The notes under the pieces were generated by a model, which saw only the letters and a list, made by a program, of their open reading frames with translations, did not search any database and was not told the origin of the DNA. Below, in pieces: positions 32,313 to 42,280 of a stretch of DNA of 64,000 nt (positions are counted from its first letter, which is position 1; the number at the start of each line of letters is the position of its first letter). The DNA is taken from NCBI RefSeq assembly GCF_900460525.1, contig NZ_UHIY01000001.1, forward strand, positions 4,216,001 through 4,280,000, in the 5' to 3' direction. The translations under genes were made by a program, and so were the position numbers. This DNA comes from Yersinia kristensenii. GTDB lineage: Bacteria; Pseudomonadota; Gammaproteobacteria; Enterobacterales; Enterobacteriaceae.

Positions 32313-33805
32313 CACCGCAACGGATATTGGTACTGGGCGCCAGTGGCTATATTGGCCAACATCTGGTGCCAAAACTACGCCAGCAAGGGCATGCTGTCAC
32401 TGCCGCCGCACGCCGTATCGAGTGGTTAAAAGAGCAGCCATGGCCGGGGGTCGAGTGCCGTTTTGTCGATCTTTATCAGCCCTCAACCCTTATCGCCGCG
32501 CTACAAGATATTGATGTCGTCTATTATCTGGTACATGGCATGGGCGACGGGCAGGATTTGATTGAGCAGGAGCGCCTGGCTGCCACCAATATGAAAACCG
32601 CGCTCCAACAGAGCCCGTCGGTCAAGCAGATCATTTACCTGAGCGCATTACAACCCGATGATAACAGTTCCCCTCATCTGATTGCCCGCAAACTAACCGG
32701 TGACCTGCTGCGCCAAAGTGGTATTCCGGTGACCGAACTGCGCGCCAGTATCATTGTCGGCCCCGGCTCTGCCGCTTTTGAAGTGATGCGCGATATGGTT
32801 TATAACCTGCCGATTCTGACGCCGCCGCGCTGGGTGCGCTCAAAATCATCCCCGGTCGCGCTGGAAAATTTACTGATTTACTTAACAGAATTGCTCAAGC
32901 ACCCATCAGCAGAAAATCGCATATTTGATGTCGCCGGGCCGGAATATATTAGCTATCAAACCATGTTCGAGCGGTTTATTGCAATCAGTGGTAAACGGCG
33001 CTGGCTGATTCCTATTCCGCTCCCAACCCGCTTTATCTCGGTTTATTTCATCAATATGGTGACCTCAGTCCCGACGCCAATTGCCAGTGCTTTGATTGAG
33101 GGGCTGAATCACGATTTACCGGCTGATGGCCAAGCTTTACAGGCGCTAATTCCCCAATCACTCATTAGTTTTGATGATGCCGTTAAAGAGACATTGCGCC
33201 GCGAGGATGAAGTGGTGGATTCGCCCGACTGGGGCTATGACCCCGAAGCTCGCGCCCGTTGGCGACCGGGTTACGGTTTTTATCCCAAACAGGCGGGTTG
33301 CACACTTTATACCTCCGCTTCCAGCGAGGCGCTGTGGCATGTCGTCCAGCAAATTGGCGGCAAAGAAGGTTATTTCTATGGCAATCCGCTATGGAAAACC
33401 CGCGCCTGGATGGATGATCTGGCCGGTGGCGGTGTGGTTTATGGCCGCCCGGAAAGAGAAACGCTGGAATTGGGTGACCTGATTGATGGCTGGAAAGTTA
33501 TCACTCTCAAACCATTACGTCAGTTAGCCATGATGTTCGGCATGAAAGCGCCGGGGCTTGGGCGGCTCACTTTTACTATCAAGGAGTTAGGTGGTCGCCG
33601 CAGCTTTGATGTCCGGGCATGGTGGCATCCGGCGGGCTTTAACGGATTACTGTATTGGTTTGTGATGATGCCCGCACACCTGTTTATTTTTCGGGGTATG
33701 GCGAAACGTATTGCCACTTTGGCGGTGCAATATGATCGCGAACAGCAATCTATTCATGAACAGAAATTGCCCACACCCGAGCAAAATGCCAAGTCAGAGG
33801 CTTAA
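32309..33805 (+). CDS. ybjT: SDR-family oxidoreductase with C-terminal DUF2867 (YbjT)
   Basis: Predicted NAD(P)-binding protein of unknown substrate. The start is the ATG at 32309 overlapping the ltaE stop; a start ten codons upstream lies inside ltaE and lacks a ribosome-binding site. The 498-residue product has an N-terminal Rossmann motif [13 protein letters not shown] (~residues 6-18) of the atypical SDR type. Its C-terminal DUF2867 domain (~310-480) includes [20 protein letters not shown]. It is longer than simple SDR proteins because of this second domain, as in E. coli YbjT. Confidence 0.88.
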   Translation: MTPQRILVLGASGYIGQHLVPKLRQQGHAVTAAARRIEWLKEQPWPGVECRFVDLYQPSTLIAALQDIDVVYYLVHGMGDGQDLIEQERLAATNMKTALQQSPSVKQIIYLSALQPDDNSSPHLIARKLTGDLLRQSGIPVTELRASIIVGPGSAAFEVMRDMVYNLPILTPPRWVRSKSSPVALENLLIYLTELLKHPSAENRIFDVAGPEYISYQTMFERFIAISGKRRWLIPIPLPTRFISVYFINMVTSVPTPIASALIEGLNHDLPADGQALQALIPQSLISFDDAVKETLRREDEVVDSPDWGYDPEARARWRPGYGFYPKQAGCTLYTSASSEALWHVVQQIGGKEGYFYGNPLWKTRAWMDDLAGGGVVYGRPERETLELGDLIDGWKVITLKPLRQLAMMFGMKAPGLGRLTFTIKELGGRRSFDVRAWWHPAGFNGLLYWFVMMPAHLFIFRGMAKRIATLAVQYDREQQSIHEQKLPTPEQNAKSEA

Positions 33806-33829
33806 TACCCGTAGGGAAATACACCAAAA

Positions 33830-33858
33830 GGCCGATAAATAACGGTTATTTGTCGGCC
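33830..33858 (+). terminator. Terminator-like hairpin after ltaE-ybjT
   Basis: Arms GGCCGATAAATAAC and GTTATTTGTCGGCC pair with one G-T wobble, 25 bp past ybjT. No T run follows. Confidence 0.5.
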
Positions 33859-33995
33859 AACTGCAACATTTGTTATATTTAGTCAGCCCTTTCTGATTGC
33901 ATAGCGCTGCATTTCACGAAAGAATGGCATATTATTTGCTGGACGAATAATTCAAAGTTCTAGCATTCTGATTTTTGGTGGGAACCGAATTCGTT

Positions 33996-35003
33996 ATGAA
34001 GATATTGGTCACCGGTGCAACCTGTGGGTTAGGCCGAAATGCCGTTGAATATCTCCGTCGTCAGGGTATCAAAGTCATCGCCACCGGCAATAATCCGGCG
34101 ATGGGCGCATTATTGACAAAGATAGGCGCTGAATTTATTCATGCCGACCTGACGAATCTGGTTTCCTCGCAGGCAAAAGCCATGCTGGCCGGTGTCGATA
34201 CACTGTGGCACTGCTCCAGTTTTACTTCGCCCTGGGGCACTGAGCAAACTTTTGAACTGGCCAATGTCCGCGCGACACGCCGTTTAGGTGAATGGGCCGC
34301 CGCATATGGTGTGGAGAATTTCATTCATATTTCTTCACCCGCCATTTATTTCGATTATCACCACCATCGAAATATTCAGGAAGACTTCCGCCCAGTCCGT
34401 TTTGCCAATGAGTTCGCGCGCAGCAAAGCCGCTGGCGAGGAGGTTATTCAGCAATTAGCGCTGTCTAATCCGCAAACCCATTTTACTATTTTGCGCCCGC
34501 AAGGCTTATTCGGCCCGCACGACACTGTGATGCTGCCGCGCCTGCTACAAATGATTAAATATTATGGCACCCTGCTGCTGCCCCGTGGTGGTGATGCTCT
34601 GGTGGACATGACCTATCTGGAAAATGCGGTGCATGCCATGTGGCTGGCGACTCAAAGCCAAAATACACCGTCTGGCAGAGCCTATAATATTACCAATCAA
34701 CAACCTCGCCCACTGCGCACCATCGTGCAACATCTGCTGGAAGAGTTGGATATGCCCTGCCGTATTCGCTCAGTGCCCTACCCAATGATGGATATCATGG
34801 CCCGAGCTATGGAGAAATTGGGTAATAAAGCCGAAAAAGAGCCAATATTGACCCATTATGGGGTCGCTAAACTTAATTTTGACCTGACACTGGATACCCA
34901 GCGGGCAGAATTAGAATTAGGTTACCGCCCGTTGGTATCATTGGATGAAGGGATTATTCGCACCGCCCGCTGGTTGAAAGAGCACGGTAAATTACGTGGA
35001 TAA
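33996..35003 (+). CDS. ybjS: NAD(P)-dependent epimerase/dehydratase family protein YbjS
   Basis: Extended SDR protein of 335 residues. The start at the ATG at 33996 gives [20 protein letters not shown], with the Rossmann GxxGxxG near the N-terminus; an upstream TTG would add seven residues before it. The 3beta-HSD/epimerase-type core follows, with [12 protein letters not shown] in place of a typical YxxxK region and [14 protein letters not shown] further on. No substrate is known; the E. coli orthologue is YbjS. It lies downstream of ltaE-ybjT but is separated by 190 bp and a hairpin. Confidence 0.85.
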   Translation: MKILVTGATCGLGRNAVEYLRRQGIKVIATGNNPAMGALLTKIGAEFIHADLTNLVSSQAKAMLAGVDTLWHCSSFTSPWGTEQTFELANVRATRRLGEWAAAYGVENFIHISSPAIYFDYHHHRNIQEDFRPVRFANEFARSKAAGEEVIQQLALSNPQTHFTILRPQGLFGPHDTVMLPRLLQMIKYYGTLLLPRGGDALVDMTYLENAVHAMWLATQSQNTPSGRAYNITNQQPRPLRTIVQHLLEELDMPCRIRSVPYPMMDIMARAMEKLGNKAEKEPILTHYGVAKLNFDLTLDTQRAELELGYRPLVSLDEGIIRTARWLKEHGKLRG

Positions 35004-35164
35004 TACCCGAATTTAACCCGCAGGGTTTGTCCTTACCCCACATGACTCATGTTATTGCTTATTCCTCCCCCGTGGTTATAACGGGGGCCAACACTTATTC
35101 ATCGCAAGCTTTCTCTGATAAGGTAAGTGACTAAATAGATAATAAAACTCTGGGCGTTAAAACT

Positions 35165-35605
35165 ATGTCTTCTATCACCAACAGCTTGATACTTATTATT
35201 CTTTATTTTATCCCTTTTATTATCGCCAAAACTCGCAAGCATAATAAAACCGGATCTATTTTTTTAGCTAACCTACTGTTTGGCTGGACATTAATCGGCT
35301 GGGCCGCCGCTTTAGTTTGGTCAGTATCTGCAGATGTTGCGCCATTAGGTGAAATATCTAACAAAGACCTTAAGAAACATCTGCCGGAAATAAAGTGCCC
35401 CTTTTGTGGCTCCATGAATATGGCCAATACCACTATTTGTCATGCATGTGGTAAAGATCAATCCGTCATGGCAGGGAGTGCGCGGCTAAATTCAGCCACT
35501 AAAATTGTCAGCTATGCCCGAAAAGATCCATCCGCTGGGATCAGTGGTTTGCAAGGTAAACCCAGCAAAAAATATAAATCTCAGATTAATATTAACAATA
35601 ACTGA
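35165..35605 (+). CDS. Small membrane protein with superinfection-immunity-like and zinc-ribbon domains
   Basis: 146-residue protein. Residues ~1-55 form two hydrophobic segments around IIAKTRKHNKTGSIFLANLL and GWTLIGWAAALVWS, the pattern of the superinfection immunity family (PF14373, named after T4 Imm). Residues ~77-97 form a zinc ribbon with CPFCGS and CHACGK. The C-terminal tail is basic and low in complexity. The family name does not prove phage immunity, because many chromosomal members have no known role. The gene stands alone between ybjS and ybjP on the same strand, and its ribosome-binding site is weak. Confidence 0.65.
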   Translation: MSSITNSLILIILYFIPFIIAKTRKHNKTGSIFLANLLFGWTLIGWAAALVWSVSADVAPLGEISNKDLKKHLPEIKCPFCGSMNMANTTICHACGKDQSVMAGSARLNSATKIVSYARKDPSAGISGLQGKPSKKYKSQININNN

Positions 35606-35718
35606 CTATTTAACGTATTAATTGCCGCATCAGGCTGTGGGGAAAATAGGTTTATACTAATATAACGTTAATAACTACCATCGCTTTCATAACAGATTCT
35701 TTCACTTAAGGTCATCAT

Positions 35719-36294
35719 ATGAAAAAGAAAAATATTGCCCTGATTCTTCCTCTTGCCATTTTATTGAGTGCCTGTACCAGCAATGTCAGCCCGGCATTCA
35801 AGGATATCAGCAGCCGCACCTCGCCTTGTATTGACGGCGGGCCGGACACAGTAGCGCAAAAATTCTATGACCTGCGGATTCAGCAAATTGGCAATAAAAG
35901 TGGCTTGCCCGATGATAATTTGTCTGCTCAATTTCGCCCTTATCTGAGCCAGGCACTTTATGAACAAATTCAAACAGCGAGAAAGCAAGCGGGCCATCGC
36001 CCGGCAGCTACAGCGAATGCCACACAAACCATCAATGGTGATATTTTCACCAGTTTGCGTGAAGGCAACACCAGCGCGGATGTTGCCAGCGCTTCAACCA
36101 TTCCCAATACTGATGCCCGTAATATTCCATTACGCGTCAATTTGACGCACCAATCGGCAAGTGGGCCGTCAGTGATGTGGCAAGACGAAGTGTTGATGAT
36201 CCGCGAAGGAACCTGTTGGGTTGTCGATGACATCCGCTTTATGGGTGTTTCAGCCCCGGCCAGCAGCTTGCGTCAACTTCTGGGTGATCACTAA
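35719..36294 (+). CDS. ybjP: YbjP-family lipoprotein
   Basis: 191-residue lipoprotein. The signal peptide MKKKNIALILPLAILLSAC ends in the lipobox LSAC, so Cys19 should be lipidated. The mature part has the E. coli YbjP blocks CIDGGPDTVAQKFYDLRIQ, VASASTIPNTDARNIPLRV and MIREGTCWVVDDIRFMG. It is somewhat longer than E. coli YbjP because of an insert around residues 75-105. Function is unknown. It lies upstream of artPIQM, as in E. coli. Confidence 0.85.
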   Translation: MKKKNIALILPLAILLSACTSNVSPAFKDISSRTSPCIDGGPDTVAQKFYDLRIQQIGNKSGLPDDNLSAQFRPYLSQALYEQIQTARKQAGHRPAATANATQTINGDIFTSLREGNTSADVASASTIPNTDARNIPLRVNLTHQSASGPSVMWQDEVLMIREGTCWVVDDIRFMGVSAPASSLRQLLGDH

Positions 36295-36322
36295 CCCCTG
36301 CAATTTGAACAATGACGACTAT

Positions 36323-36351
36323 GTACCGGTTTTGTTCCAGTAAACCGGTAC
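36323..36351 (+). terminator. Hairpin after ybjP
   Basis: Perfect 10-bp stem GTACCGGTTT / AAACCGGTAC, 28 bp past ybjP, followed by CTCTTTGATTT. Confidence 0.55.
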
Positions 36352-36524
36352 TCTTTGATTTGCAAACACATTCTCATTTTGGCTATTTTTCAACCTACCC
36401 CAGCAGTTGCTCTGTCAGATTTATTCATCGCATGACAAATTCCCTGTGATGGCATTCAAATCCAAATGTTATGCTATTTTTTGCCCCTAATGCTGGTTAT
36501 TAATAAATTTTAACGCACAAAGAT

Positions 36525-36538
36525 TGCATAAGTATGCC
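36525..36538 (+). promoter_or_regulatory. Weak ARG-box-like site before artP
   Basis: TGCATAAGTATGCC resembles the ArgR half-box palindrome TGAAT-N4-ATTCA at about 7 of 10 conserved positions. It lies 47 bp before artP. Weak on sequence alone. Confidence 0.25.
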
Positions 36539-36584
36539 GCGGAAGTTACCATTCACGGCATCATTGGCTATTCAGATTTGGCGC

Positions 36585-37313
36585 ATGAGTATTCAACTTA
36601 ACGGAATTAACTGTTACTACGGCGCACATCAAGCGCTGTTCGACATTACATTAGACTGTCCTGCGGGCGAAACCTTAGTGTTATTAGGGCCAAGTGGTGC
36701 GGGTAAAAGCTCATTGCTGCGCGTACTTAATTTGCTAGAGATGCCGCGTTCAGGGGCTTTGCAAATAGCGGGCAATCACTTCGATTTTTCCCAAGCTCCG
36801 GGCGCGAAAGCTATTCGCGAATTACGCCAGAATGTGGGGATGGTCTTCCAGCAATATAATCTTTGGCCGCACCTCACTGTGGTGCAAAACCTGATTGAAG
36901 CCCCTTGCCGCGTGCTGGGTCTGTCAAAAGATGAAGCTATGGCGCGGGCGCAAAAATTACTGACCCGCCTGCGTTTGACTGATTTTGTTGACCGCTTCCC
37001 GCTACACCTTTCGGGGGGGCAGCAACAACGTGTGGCCATTGCCCGCGCGTTAATGATGGAGCCGCAAGTTTTGCTGTTTGACGAACCAACCGCAGCACTT
37101 GATCCAGAAATTACAGCACAAATCGTCAGTATTATCCGTGAACTGGCAGGAACCGGCATCACTCAAGTGATTGTAACCCATGAGGTTGAAGTCGCCCGTA
37201 AAACGGCCAGCCGCGTGGTTTACATGGAAAACGGCCACGTAGTCGAGCAAGGCGATGCCAGCCACTTTGCACAACCTACAACTGAAGCTTTTGCCAGCTA
37301 TCTGTCACATTGA
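36585..37313 (+). CDS. artP: Arginine ABC transporter ATP-binding protein ArtP
   Basis: ATPase of the arginine importer ArtPQM-I/J. The start is the ATG at 36585 ([20 protein letters not shown]), the family N-terminus; an ATG 17 codons upstream has no support. The 242-residue protein has Walker [11 protein letters not shown]-loop VFQQYNLWP, signature [16 protein letters not shown] and Walker [13 protein letters not shown]. artI follows 20 bp after the stop, in an artPIQM operon as in E. coli. Confidence 0.97.
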   Translation: MSIQLNGINCYYGAHQALFDITLDCPAGETLVLLGPSGAGKSSLLRVLNLLEMPRSGALQIAGNHFDFSQAPGAKAIRELRQNVGMVFQQYNLWPHLTVVQNLIEAPCRVLGLSKDEAMARAQKLLTRLRLTDFVDRFPLHLSGGQQQRVAIARALMMEPQVLLFDEPTAALDPEITAQIVSIIRELAGTGITQVIVTHEVEVARKTASRVVYMENGHVVEQGDASHFAQPTTEAFASYLSH

Positions 37314-37333
37314 TATCTATTTGGGAATTTGCG

Positions 37334-38065
37334 ATGAAAAAATTAATAATTGCTGCCGTCCTCGCCAGTATCAGTTTGTCCGCCTCTGCCGCTGAAACTG
37401 TCCGTTTCGCTGCTGAAGCGACTTACCCGCCTTTCGAATTTATTGATGCCAATAATAAAATGCAGGGCTTTGATATCGATCTGGCTAATGCGCTGTGTAA
37501 AGAGATGCAAGCCGAATGTACCTTTACCAATCAAGCTTTCGACAGTTTGATTCCAAGTTTAAAATTCAAGCGTTTTGATGCGGTTATCTCTGGGATGGAC
37601 ATTACCCCTGAGCGCCAAAAGCAAGTGGCTTTTACCCAGCCTTATTATGATAACTCTGCGCTGTTTATTGCCGAGAAAGGTAAAGTGGCTGATTTAGCCG
37701 CCCTGAAAGGCAAACGTGTGGGGATGCAAAATGGTTCTACTCATCAAAAATACCTGATGGAAAAACATCCTGAAATTACCGCCGTCCCTTATGACAGCTA
37801 TCAGAATGCCATTCTTGATCTGAAAAATGGCCGTCTGGATGCAGTATTTGGTGACACAGCCGTGGTCAATGAATGGTTGAAGCAGAATAATCAATTGGCT
37901 GCGGTGGGTGATAAAGTCACTGACGCTGACTATTTCGGCACAGGTTTAGGTATTGCCGTTCGTCAGAACAACACCGAATTACAGGGTAAGTTAGATGCTG
38001 CGCTGGCAAAAGTTAAAGCCGATGGCACCTATCAGACAATTTATAAAAAATGGTTCCAGCAGTAA
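37334..38065 (+). CDS. artI: Arginine ABC transporter periplasmic binding protein ArtI
   Basis: Periplasmic receptor delivering arginine to ArtQM. The start at the ATG at 37334 gives signal peptide MKKLIIAAVLASISLSASA, cleaved before AETVRF; upstream in-frame starts would spoil it. The 243-residue SBP family-3 protein has the binding-site block TFTNQAFDSLIPSLKFKRFD and the C-terminal DYFGTGLGIAVR. It is paralogous to artJ at 40192. Inside the operon it is closer to E. coli ArtI (for example PYYDNSALFIAEKGK). Confidence 0.94.
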   Translation: MKKLIIAAVLASISLSASAAETVRFAAEATYPPFEFIDANNKMQGFDIDLANALCKEMQAECTFTNQAFDSLIPSLKFKRFDAVISGMDITPERQKQVAFTQPYYDNSALFIAEKGKVADLAALKGKRVGMQNGSTHQKYLMEKHPEITAVPYDSYQNAILDLKNGRLDAVFGDTAVVNEWLKQNNQLAAVGDKVTDADYFGTGLGIAVRQNNTELQGKLDAALAKVKADGTYQTIYKKWFQQ

Positions 38066-38076
38066 TTTAAGCACCC

Positions 38077-38793
38077 ATGAATGAATTTCAACCTTTAGCA
38101 AGCGCCGCCGGCATGACCGTCGGCCTTGCCGTTTGTGCACTGGTCCTCGGTCTGGTTCTGGCGATGCTGTTCGCCGTCTGTGAATCATCACGATGGAAAG
38201 TCGTCAGTTACCTGACAACTGGCTGGGTCACCATTTTACGCGGGCTACCAGAGATTCTGGTGGTGCTGTTTATCTATTTTGGCTCCTCTCAGCTGTTGAT
38301 GATGCTGTCAGACGGTTTTACCTTAAATCTGTATCTGTTTGAGCTGCCGATTAAGCTCAATATTGATGATTTTGAGGTCAGCCCATTCCTGTGTGGTGTT
38401 ATTGCGCTGGCCCTGCTTTATTCGGCTTATGCATCACAGACGTTACGCGGTGCACTGAAAGCCGTGCCTATCGGGCAGTGGGAGTCAGGCCAAGCATTGG
38501 GTTTGAGTCAAACGGCTATTTTCTTCCGCTTGATTATGCCGCAGATGTGGCGTCATGCCCTACCCGGCTTGGGTAACCAATGGTTGGTGTTGCTGAAAGA
38601 TACCGCGCTAGTATCGCTTATCAGTGTCAATGATTTGATGCTGCAAACCAAAAGCATTGCCACCCGAACTCAAGAACCCTTTACTTGGTATATGATTGCC
38701 GCAGCTATTTATCTGGTGGTGACCCTACTTAGCCAGTATGTGCTTAAGTGGATTGAACTCCGAACGACCCGTTTTGAACGGAGCCCATCCTAA
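38077..38793 (+). CDS. artQ: Arginine ABC transporter permease ArtQ
   Basis: One of two inner-membrane permeases of the arginine importer. The 238-residue protein has about five membrane spans. Its cytoplasmic EAA loop, contacting ArtP, is [20 protein letters not shown] (~residues 138-157). It follows artI by 11 bp and its end overlaps the artM start (TAATG). Confidence 0.96.
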   Translation: MNEFQPLASAAGMTVGLAVCALVLGLVLAMLFAVCESSRWKVVSYLTTGWVTILRGLPEILVVLFIYFGSSQLLMMLSDGFTLNLYLFELPIKLNIDDFEVSPFLCGVIALALLYSAYASQTLRGALKAVPIGQWESGQALGLSQTAIFFRLIMPQMWRHALPGLGNQWLVLLKDTALVSLISVNDLMLQTKSIATRTQEPFTWYMIAAAIYLVVTLLSQYVLKWIELRTTRFERSPS

Positions 38794-39461
38794 TGCTGGA
38801 ATTCTTACCTGAGATCCTGAAAGGTCTCCATACCAGCCTGACATTGACTATTGCCTCCTTGTTGGTCGCATTGGTGCTGTCATTGCTGTTTACCATTGTA
38901 TTGACGCTGAAAACCCCGATTGTCACGCCACTGGTTAAAATTTATATCACGCTGTTCACTGGCACCCCGCTGTTAGTCCAGATTTTTTTGATCTATTACG
39001 GCCCAGGGCAGTTCCCTGCTATTCGTGAATATCCGTGGTTATGGAATCTGCTGTCACAACCATGGCTGTGCGCAATGATTGCCTTGGCATTGAACAGCGC
39101 GGCCTATACCACTCAGTTATTCTATGGTGCTGTGCGCGCCATTCCAGCGGGTCAATGGCAATCTTGTGAAGCACTAGGAATGTCTAAGGCCCAGTCATTG
39201 CGCATCTTGCTGCCATTTGCTTTTAAACGCGCGCTGTCATCCTATTCCAACGAAGTGGTGTTGGTGTTCAAAAGTACCTCACTGGCTTACACCATTACAT
39301 TGATGGAAGTAATGGGTTACAGCCAATTGATGTATGGCCGGACCTATGATGTGATGGTATTTGGTGCTGCGGGGATTGTTTATCTGGTGGTAAATGGCTT
39401 GCTGACACTGCTGATGCGGTTGGTCGAGCGCAAGGCGCTGGCGTTTGAGCGGCGTAATTAA
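38793..39461 (+). CDS. artM: Arginine ABC transporter permease ArtM
   Basis: Second permease of the arginine importer. The 222-residue protein has about five membrane spans. Its EAA loop is CEALGMSKAQSLRILLPFAF. It is coupled to artQ by a one-base stop/start overlap and closes the artPIQM operon. A 730-bp spacer with a foldback element separates it from artJ. Confidence 0.96.
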   Translation: MLEFLPEILKGLHTSLTLTIASLLVALVLSLLFTIVLTLKTPIVTPLVKIYITLFTGTPLLVQIFLIYYGPGQFPAIREYPWLWNLLSQPWLCAMIALALNSAAYTTQLFYGAVRAIPAGQWQSCEALGMSKAQSLRILLPFAFKRALSSYSNEVVLVFKSTSLAYTITLMEVMGYSQLMYGRTYDVMVFGAAGIVYLVVNGLLTLLMRLVERKALAFERRN

Positions 39462-39515
39462 GGGTTAAATACCCAGTTCGGATTATTGTTTTTGGTTGAT
39501 GCTAGTTTAGTTATA

Positions 39516-39967
39516 AGGTTCGGTTGACATGAAACTTGTGCTCACCTGACCTCTGATACCTCAACCGCCAAAGGGGTTACAAGCGCGTAACCCCCTTGGA
39601 TCCCCTGCGCTTGCGCACGTATCGCTAGCCTGCTTCGCAGGTGCCCTCGACTCATCATTTCGCTGACGGAACGCCGTGATTCGCTCCTGCTCAAGCACGA
39701 CTCGCTCGGCATCCATGCCTCCCGTCCTACCTTCACTCTTCACTCGGCTGCTCAAATGTGCTTTTAACATCAAGATCAAAACCATGGCTCTGATTTTCTC
39801 TTTTGACCTTGAGCGCAATCAGGAATATTACCGACAAAGACGATAGTACGAGTGAGCCGCCATGAACGGCGGCGAAAAGCGCGCTTGAGCAGGAGGGGCA
39901 GCTTGCCCTCCTGCTCGGTTGAGGCTGCGGAGGTCAGGGAAGCAATGAAGCTCTATCAACCGAAACT
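39516..39967. repeat. 452-bp foldback (inverted-repeat) element between artM and artJ
   Basis: The outer 51 bp at each end (39516-39566 and 39917-39967) are inverted repeats matching at 34 of 51 positions without gaps, including GACCT and CCTCAACC blocks. Inside are further nested inversions: CTCCTGCTCAAGC (39684-39696) against its complement at 39883-39895, the hairpin GAGCAGGAGGGG / GCCCTCCTGCTC (39887-39916), and small hairpins such as CCTGCTTCGCAGG. No convincing coding frame is present. This looks like a non-autonomous mobile or structured-RNA element; its family could not be named with certainty. Confidence 0.6.
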
Positions 39968-40056
39968 AGATCAGACTTTCTGTCAGCTAAACCCAAACCT
40001 CTAGTTTGTCCTTCCTGTAAATAAAATAAAAAAACTAAATTTTTAATCACATTACT

Positions 40057-40070
40057 TGCATATAAATTCA
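40057..40070 (+). promoter_or_regulatory. ARG box upstream of artJ
   Basis: TGCATATAAATTCA matches the ArgR consensus TGAAT-N4-ATTCA at all conserved positions but one, 122 bp before the artJ start. E. coli artJ is repressed by ArgR. The usual partner box at 3-bp spacing is not obvious. Confidence 0.5.
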
Positions 40071-40191
40071 TAAAATGGCAATGTAAACCTCATCATTCAT
40101 CCGAATAAATCGTGATGAAGAATCATAAGCCATAATAAAATCAATAATTAAGAACATATTCTATTAAAAAAATTCAGACAGGAGTTTAAGC

Positions 40192-40923
40192 ATGAAAAAG
40201 TTACTATTGGCGACAATGTTAAGTGGTATGGTGTTCAGTGCAACGGCCGCAGAAACCATCCGTTTCGCTGCCTCAGCAACCTACCCGCCTTTTGAATCCA
40301 TCGGTGCCAATAATGAAATCGTCGGCTTTGATATGGATTTGGCAAAAGCATTATGTAAGCAGATGGAAGCCAACTGTACATTCACCAATCAAGCCTTTGA
40401 TAGCCTGATCCCGGCGCTAAAATTTAAACGTTATGATGCTGTTATCTCTGGTATGGATATCACACCGGAACGTAGTAAGCAGGTAGCATTTACCCAGCCC
40501 TACTATGCCAACTCGGCCATTGTGATTGCCCCGAAAGGTAAATTCACTGCTTTCGCCGACCTGAAAGGCAAGAAAATCGGGATGGAAAACGGCACCACAC
40601 ACCAGAAATATTTGCAGGATAAACATCCAGAAATTCAAACCGTGGCTTATGACAGCTACCAAAATGCCATTATTGACCTAAAAAATGGCCGTATTGACGG
40701 GGTGTTTGGTGACACAGCGGTAGTGAATGAGTGGCTGAAAACCAATCCAAATCTGGCATCAGTGGGCGAACATGTGACTGATCCACAATACTTCGGCACT
40801 GGCCTTGGTATTGCGGTGCGCCCGGATAACACCGCGTTGCTGGAGAAATTGAATAAAGCCATTGAAGCAGTGAAAGCTGACGGGACATATAAAACCATCA
40901 ATGATAAGTGGTTCCCGCAGTAA
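40192..40923 (+). CDS. artJ: Arginine ABC transporter periplasmic binding protein ArtJ
   Basis: Second, arginine-specific periplasmic receptor for ArtPQM. The 243-residue protein has a signal peptide MKKLLLATMLSGMVFSATA cleaved before AETIRF. Blocks ATYPPFESIGANNEIVGFD and DPQYFGTGLGIAVRPDN match E. coli ArtJ better than ArtI. GACAGGAGT precedes the start at good spacing. It has its own promoter region with an ARG box and lies in its own unit, as in E. coli. Confidence 0.95.
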   Translation: MKKLLLATMLSGMVFSATAAETIRFAASATYPPFESIGANNEIVGFDMDLAKALCKQMEANCTFTNQAFDSLIPALKFKRYDAVISGMDITPERSKQVAFTQPYYANSAIVIAPKGKFTAFADLKGKKIGMENGTTHQKYLQDKHPEIQTVAYDSYQNAIIDLKNGRIDGVFGDTAVVNEWLKTNPNLASVGEHVTDPQYFGTGLGIAVRPDNTALLEKLNKAIEAVKADGTYKTINDKWFPQ

Positions 40924-41048
40924 TACCACCCTTTGTACTTGACGTTGCAGGGGTGTTCGCTGCACTCACGAACCCGATGAACTTACCTGTGTAAGTTCAT
41001 CGGGATTCGTTTGTTGGCTGCCTACCTGCAACGCCAATGACTTTGGGT
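40924..41048. repeat. Divergent ERIC-like repeat with a 14-bp perfect hairpin (artJ-rlmC spacer)
   Basis: The artJ-rlmC spacer carries TACTTGACGTTGCAGG, a central perfect stem CCCGATGAACTTAC / GTAAGTTCATCGGG (40973-41004) and GTTGGCTGCCTACCTGCAAC. This is the layout of an ERIC-related palindromic unit but far from the main consensus. Between convergent genes the hairpin can also act as a terminator for both. Confidence 0.55.
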
Positions 41049-42176
41049 TTAGCGCTTAATAAGTAAGGATAAAACTTCATAATGTGCGGTATGCGGAAAC
41101 ATATCAAACAACTGCACCCGCTCAATGTGATAGTCCGCTAACAAATTGATATCTTTCGCCATTGTCTCGGCATTACAGCTTGAATAGAGAATAAATTCAG
41201 GGGCCATTTGGCTGAGATACTCACACAGTTCGGCACCTATTCCTCGCCTGGGTGGGTTAACCAAGACCAATTGCGGCACTTGAGTTTCGGCGGTGGCAAA
41301 ACGCGTCGAATCTAGCGCAGCAAAATTGACATTTTTTAACCCCAATTGACTCGCTGACTGACGCGCACAGGCAATAGCTTCGGCGCTGATTTCAATGCCG
41401 GTAAGCTGAGTTTCAGGATCCGCACAATGCAAACCAAACCCCCCCACCCCACAGAATAAATCCCACATGCTATTGATATTTAGCTCTCGCACCCATTGGC
41501 GCGCAGTGGCATACAGTGATGCTGCAACTTGCGGATTTGTCTGGAAAAAACTTTGTGGGCGGATGAACAACGGTACCTGATTAAAACTCTCGGGCAGTGT
41601 CTGTTGCTCAGTTAATGGGATTTCCTGCTCCCCTTCCAAAATCGCCATATGCACCGGCTGAATATTGGCCGAGATAACGGCAAGTTGAGGTAATTGTTGC
41701 TGTAACCACGGCAAGGCCGCCTGTAGCTGTGCCAATTTAGTGGATGAGCGCAGCACAAAGCGCAGCATTAACTCGCCGCGATAAGTGCTTTCAGTTAATA
41801 ACAGGAATTTAAGCTCACCACGCTTGCGCGCAACGTTATAAGGCGTTAGACCCGCACGCGCAATAAAGGATTTCAGCACCGCAAAAACGGGGGCAAAACT
41901 GACTGGATAAAGTGGACACTCACATAAATCAACCGGGGTGCCATCGCGATGCAACATTCCTAATAATGGGCGCTCAACACTGCCGCTGACCACCATTTTG
42001 GCTTTATTACGAAAAGCACTTTCCTGTCCGAAAGCCGGCGATAGCCATTGAGTGACGGCGTGACCGGATAACAGATTCTCTAAATGATGTTGTTTATCAG
42101 CCAGTTGTTGCGGATAAGGTTTATCCAACCACTGACAGGAACGGCAGCTACCCGCCGTATATTGTGCGCAATGCAT
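41049..42176 (-). CDS. rlmC: 23S rRNA (uracil-747-C5)-methyltransferase RlmC
   Basis: Makes m5U747 in 23S rRNA. The 375-residue protein carries an N-terminal 4Fe-4S site with Cys3, Cys11 and Cys14 plus a later Cys in DLCECPLYP. The SAM-binding domain has [14 protein letters not shown], the motif [10 protein letters not shown] and the catalytic Cys near 334 in [11 protein letters not shown]. It lacks the TRAM domain of RlmD, which fits RlmC (E. coli length 375). It is convergent with artJ. Confidence 0.95.
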   Translation of the reverse strand: MHCAQYTAGSCRSCQWLDKPYPQQLADKQHHLENLLSGHAVTQWLSPAFGQESAFRNKAKMVVSGSVERPLLGMLHRDGTPVDLCECPLYPVSFAPVFAVLKSFIARAGLTPYNVARKRGELKFLLLTESTYRGELMLRFVLRSSTKLAQLQAALPWLQQQLPQLAVISANIQPVHMAILEGEQEIPLTEQQTLPESFNQVPLFIRPQSFFQTNPQVAASLYATARQWVRELNINSMWDLFCGVGGFGLHCADPETQLTGIEISAEAIACARQSASQLGLKNVNFAALDSTRFATAETQVPQLVLVNPPRRGIGAELCEYLSQMAPEFILYSSCNAETMAKDINLLADYHIERVQLFDMFPHTAHYEVLSLLIKR

Positions 42177-42280
42177 TAATAATTAACCGTTCTTAGATAT
42201 TAACGTTCTGAGACATTAAATTGAATGTGCAGCCGAGGCTGTTGATAGGGCGAATTGTAGCACTGTGTGACGTTAAACAC

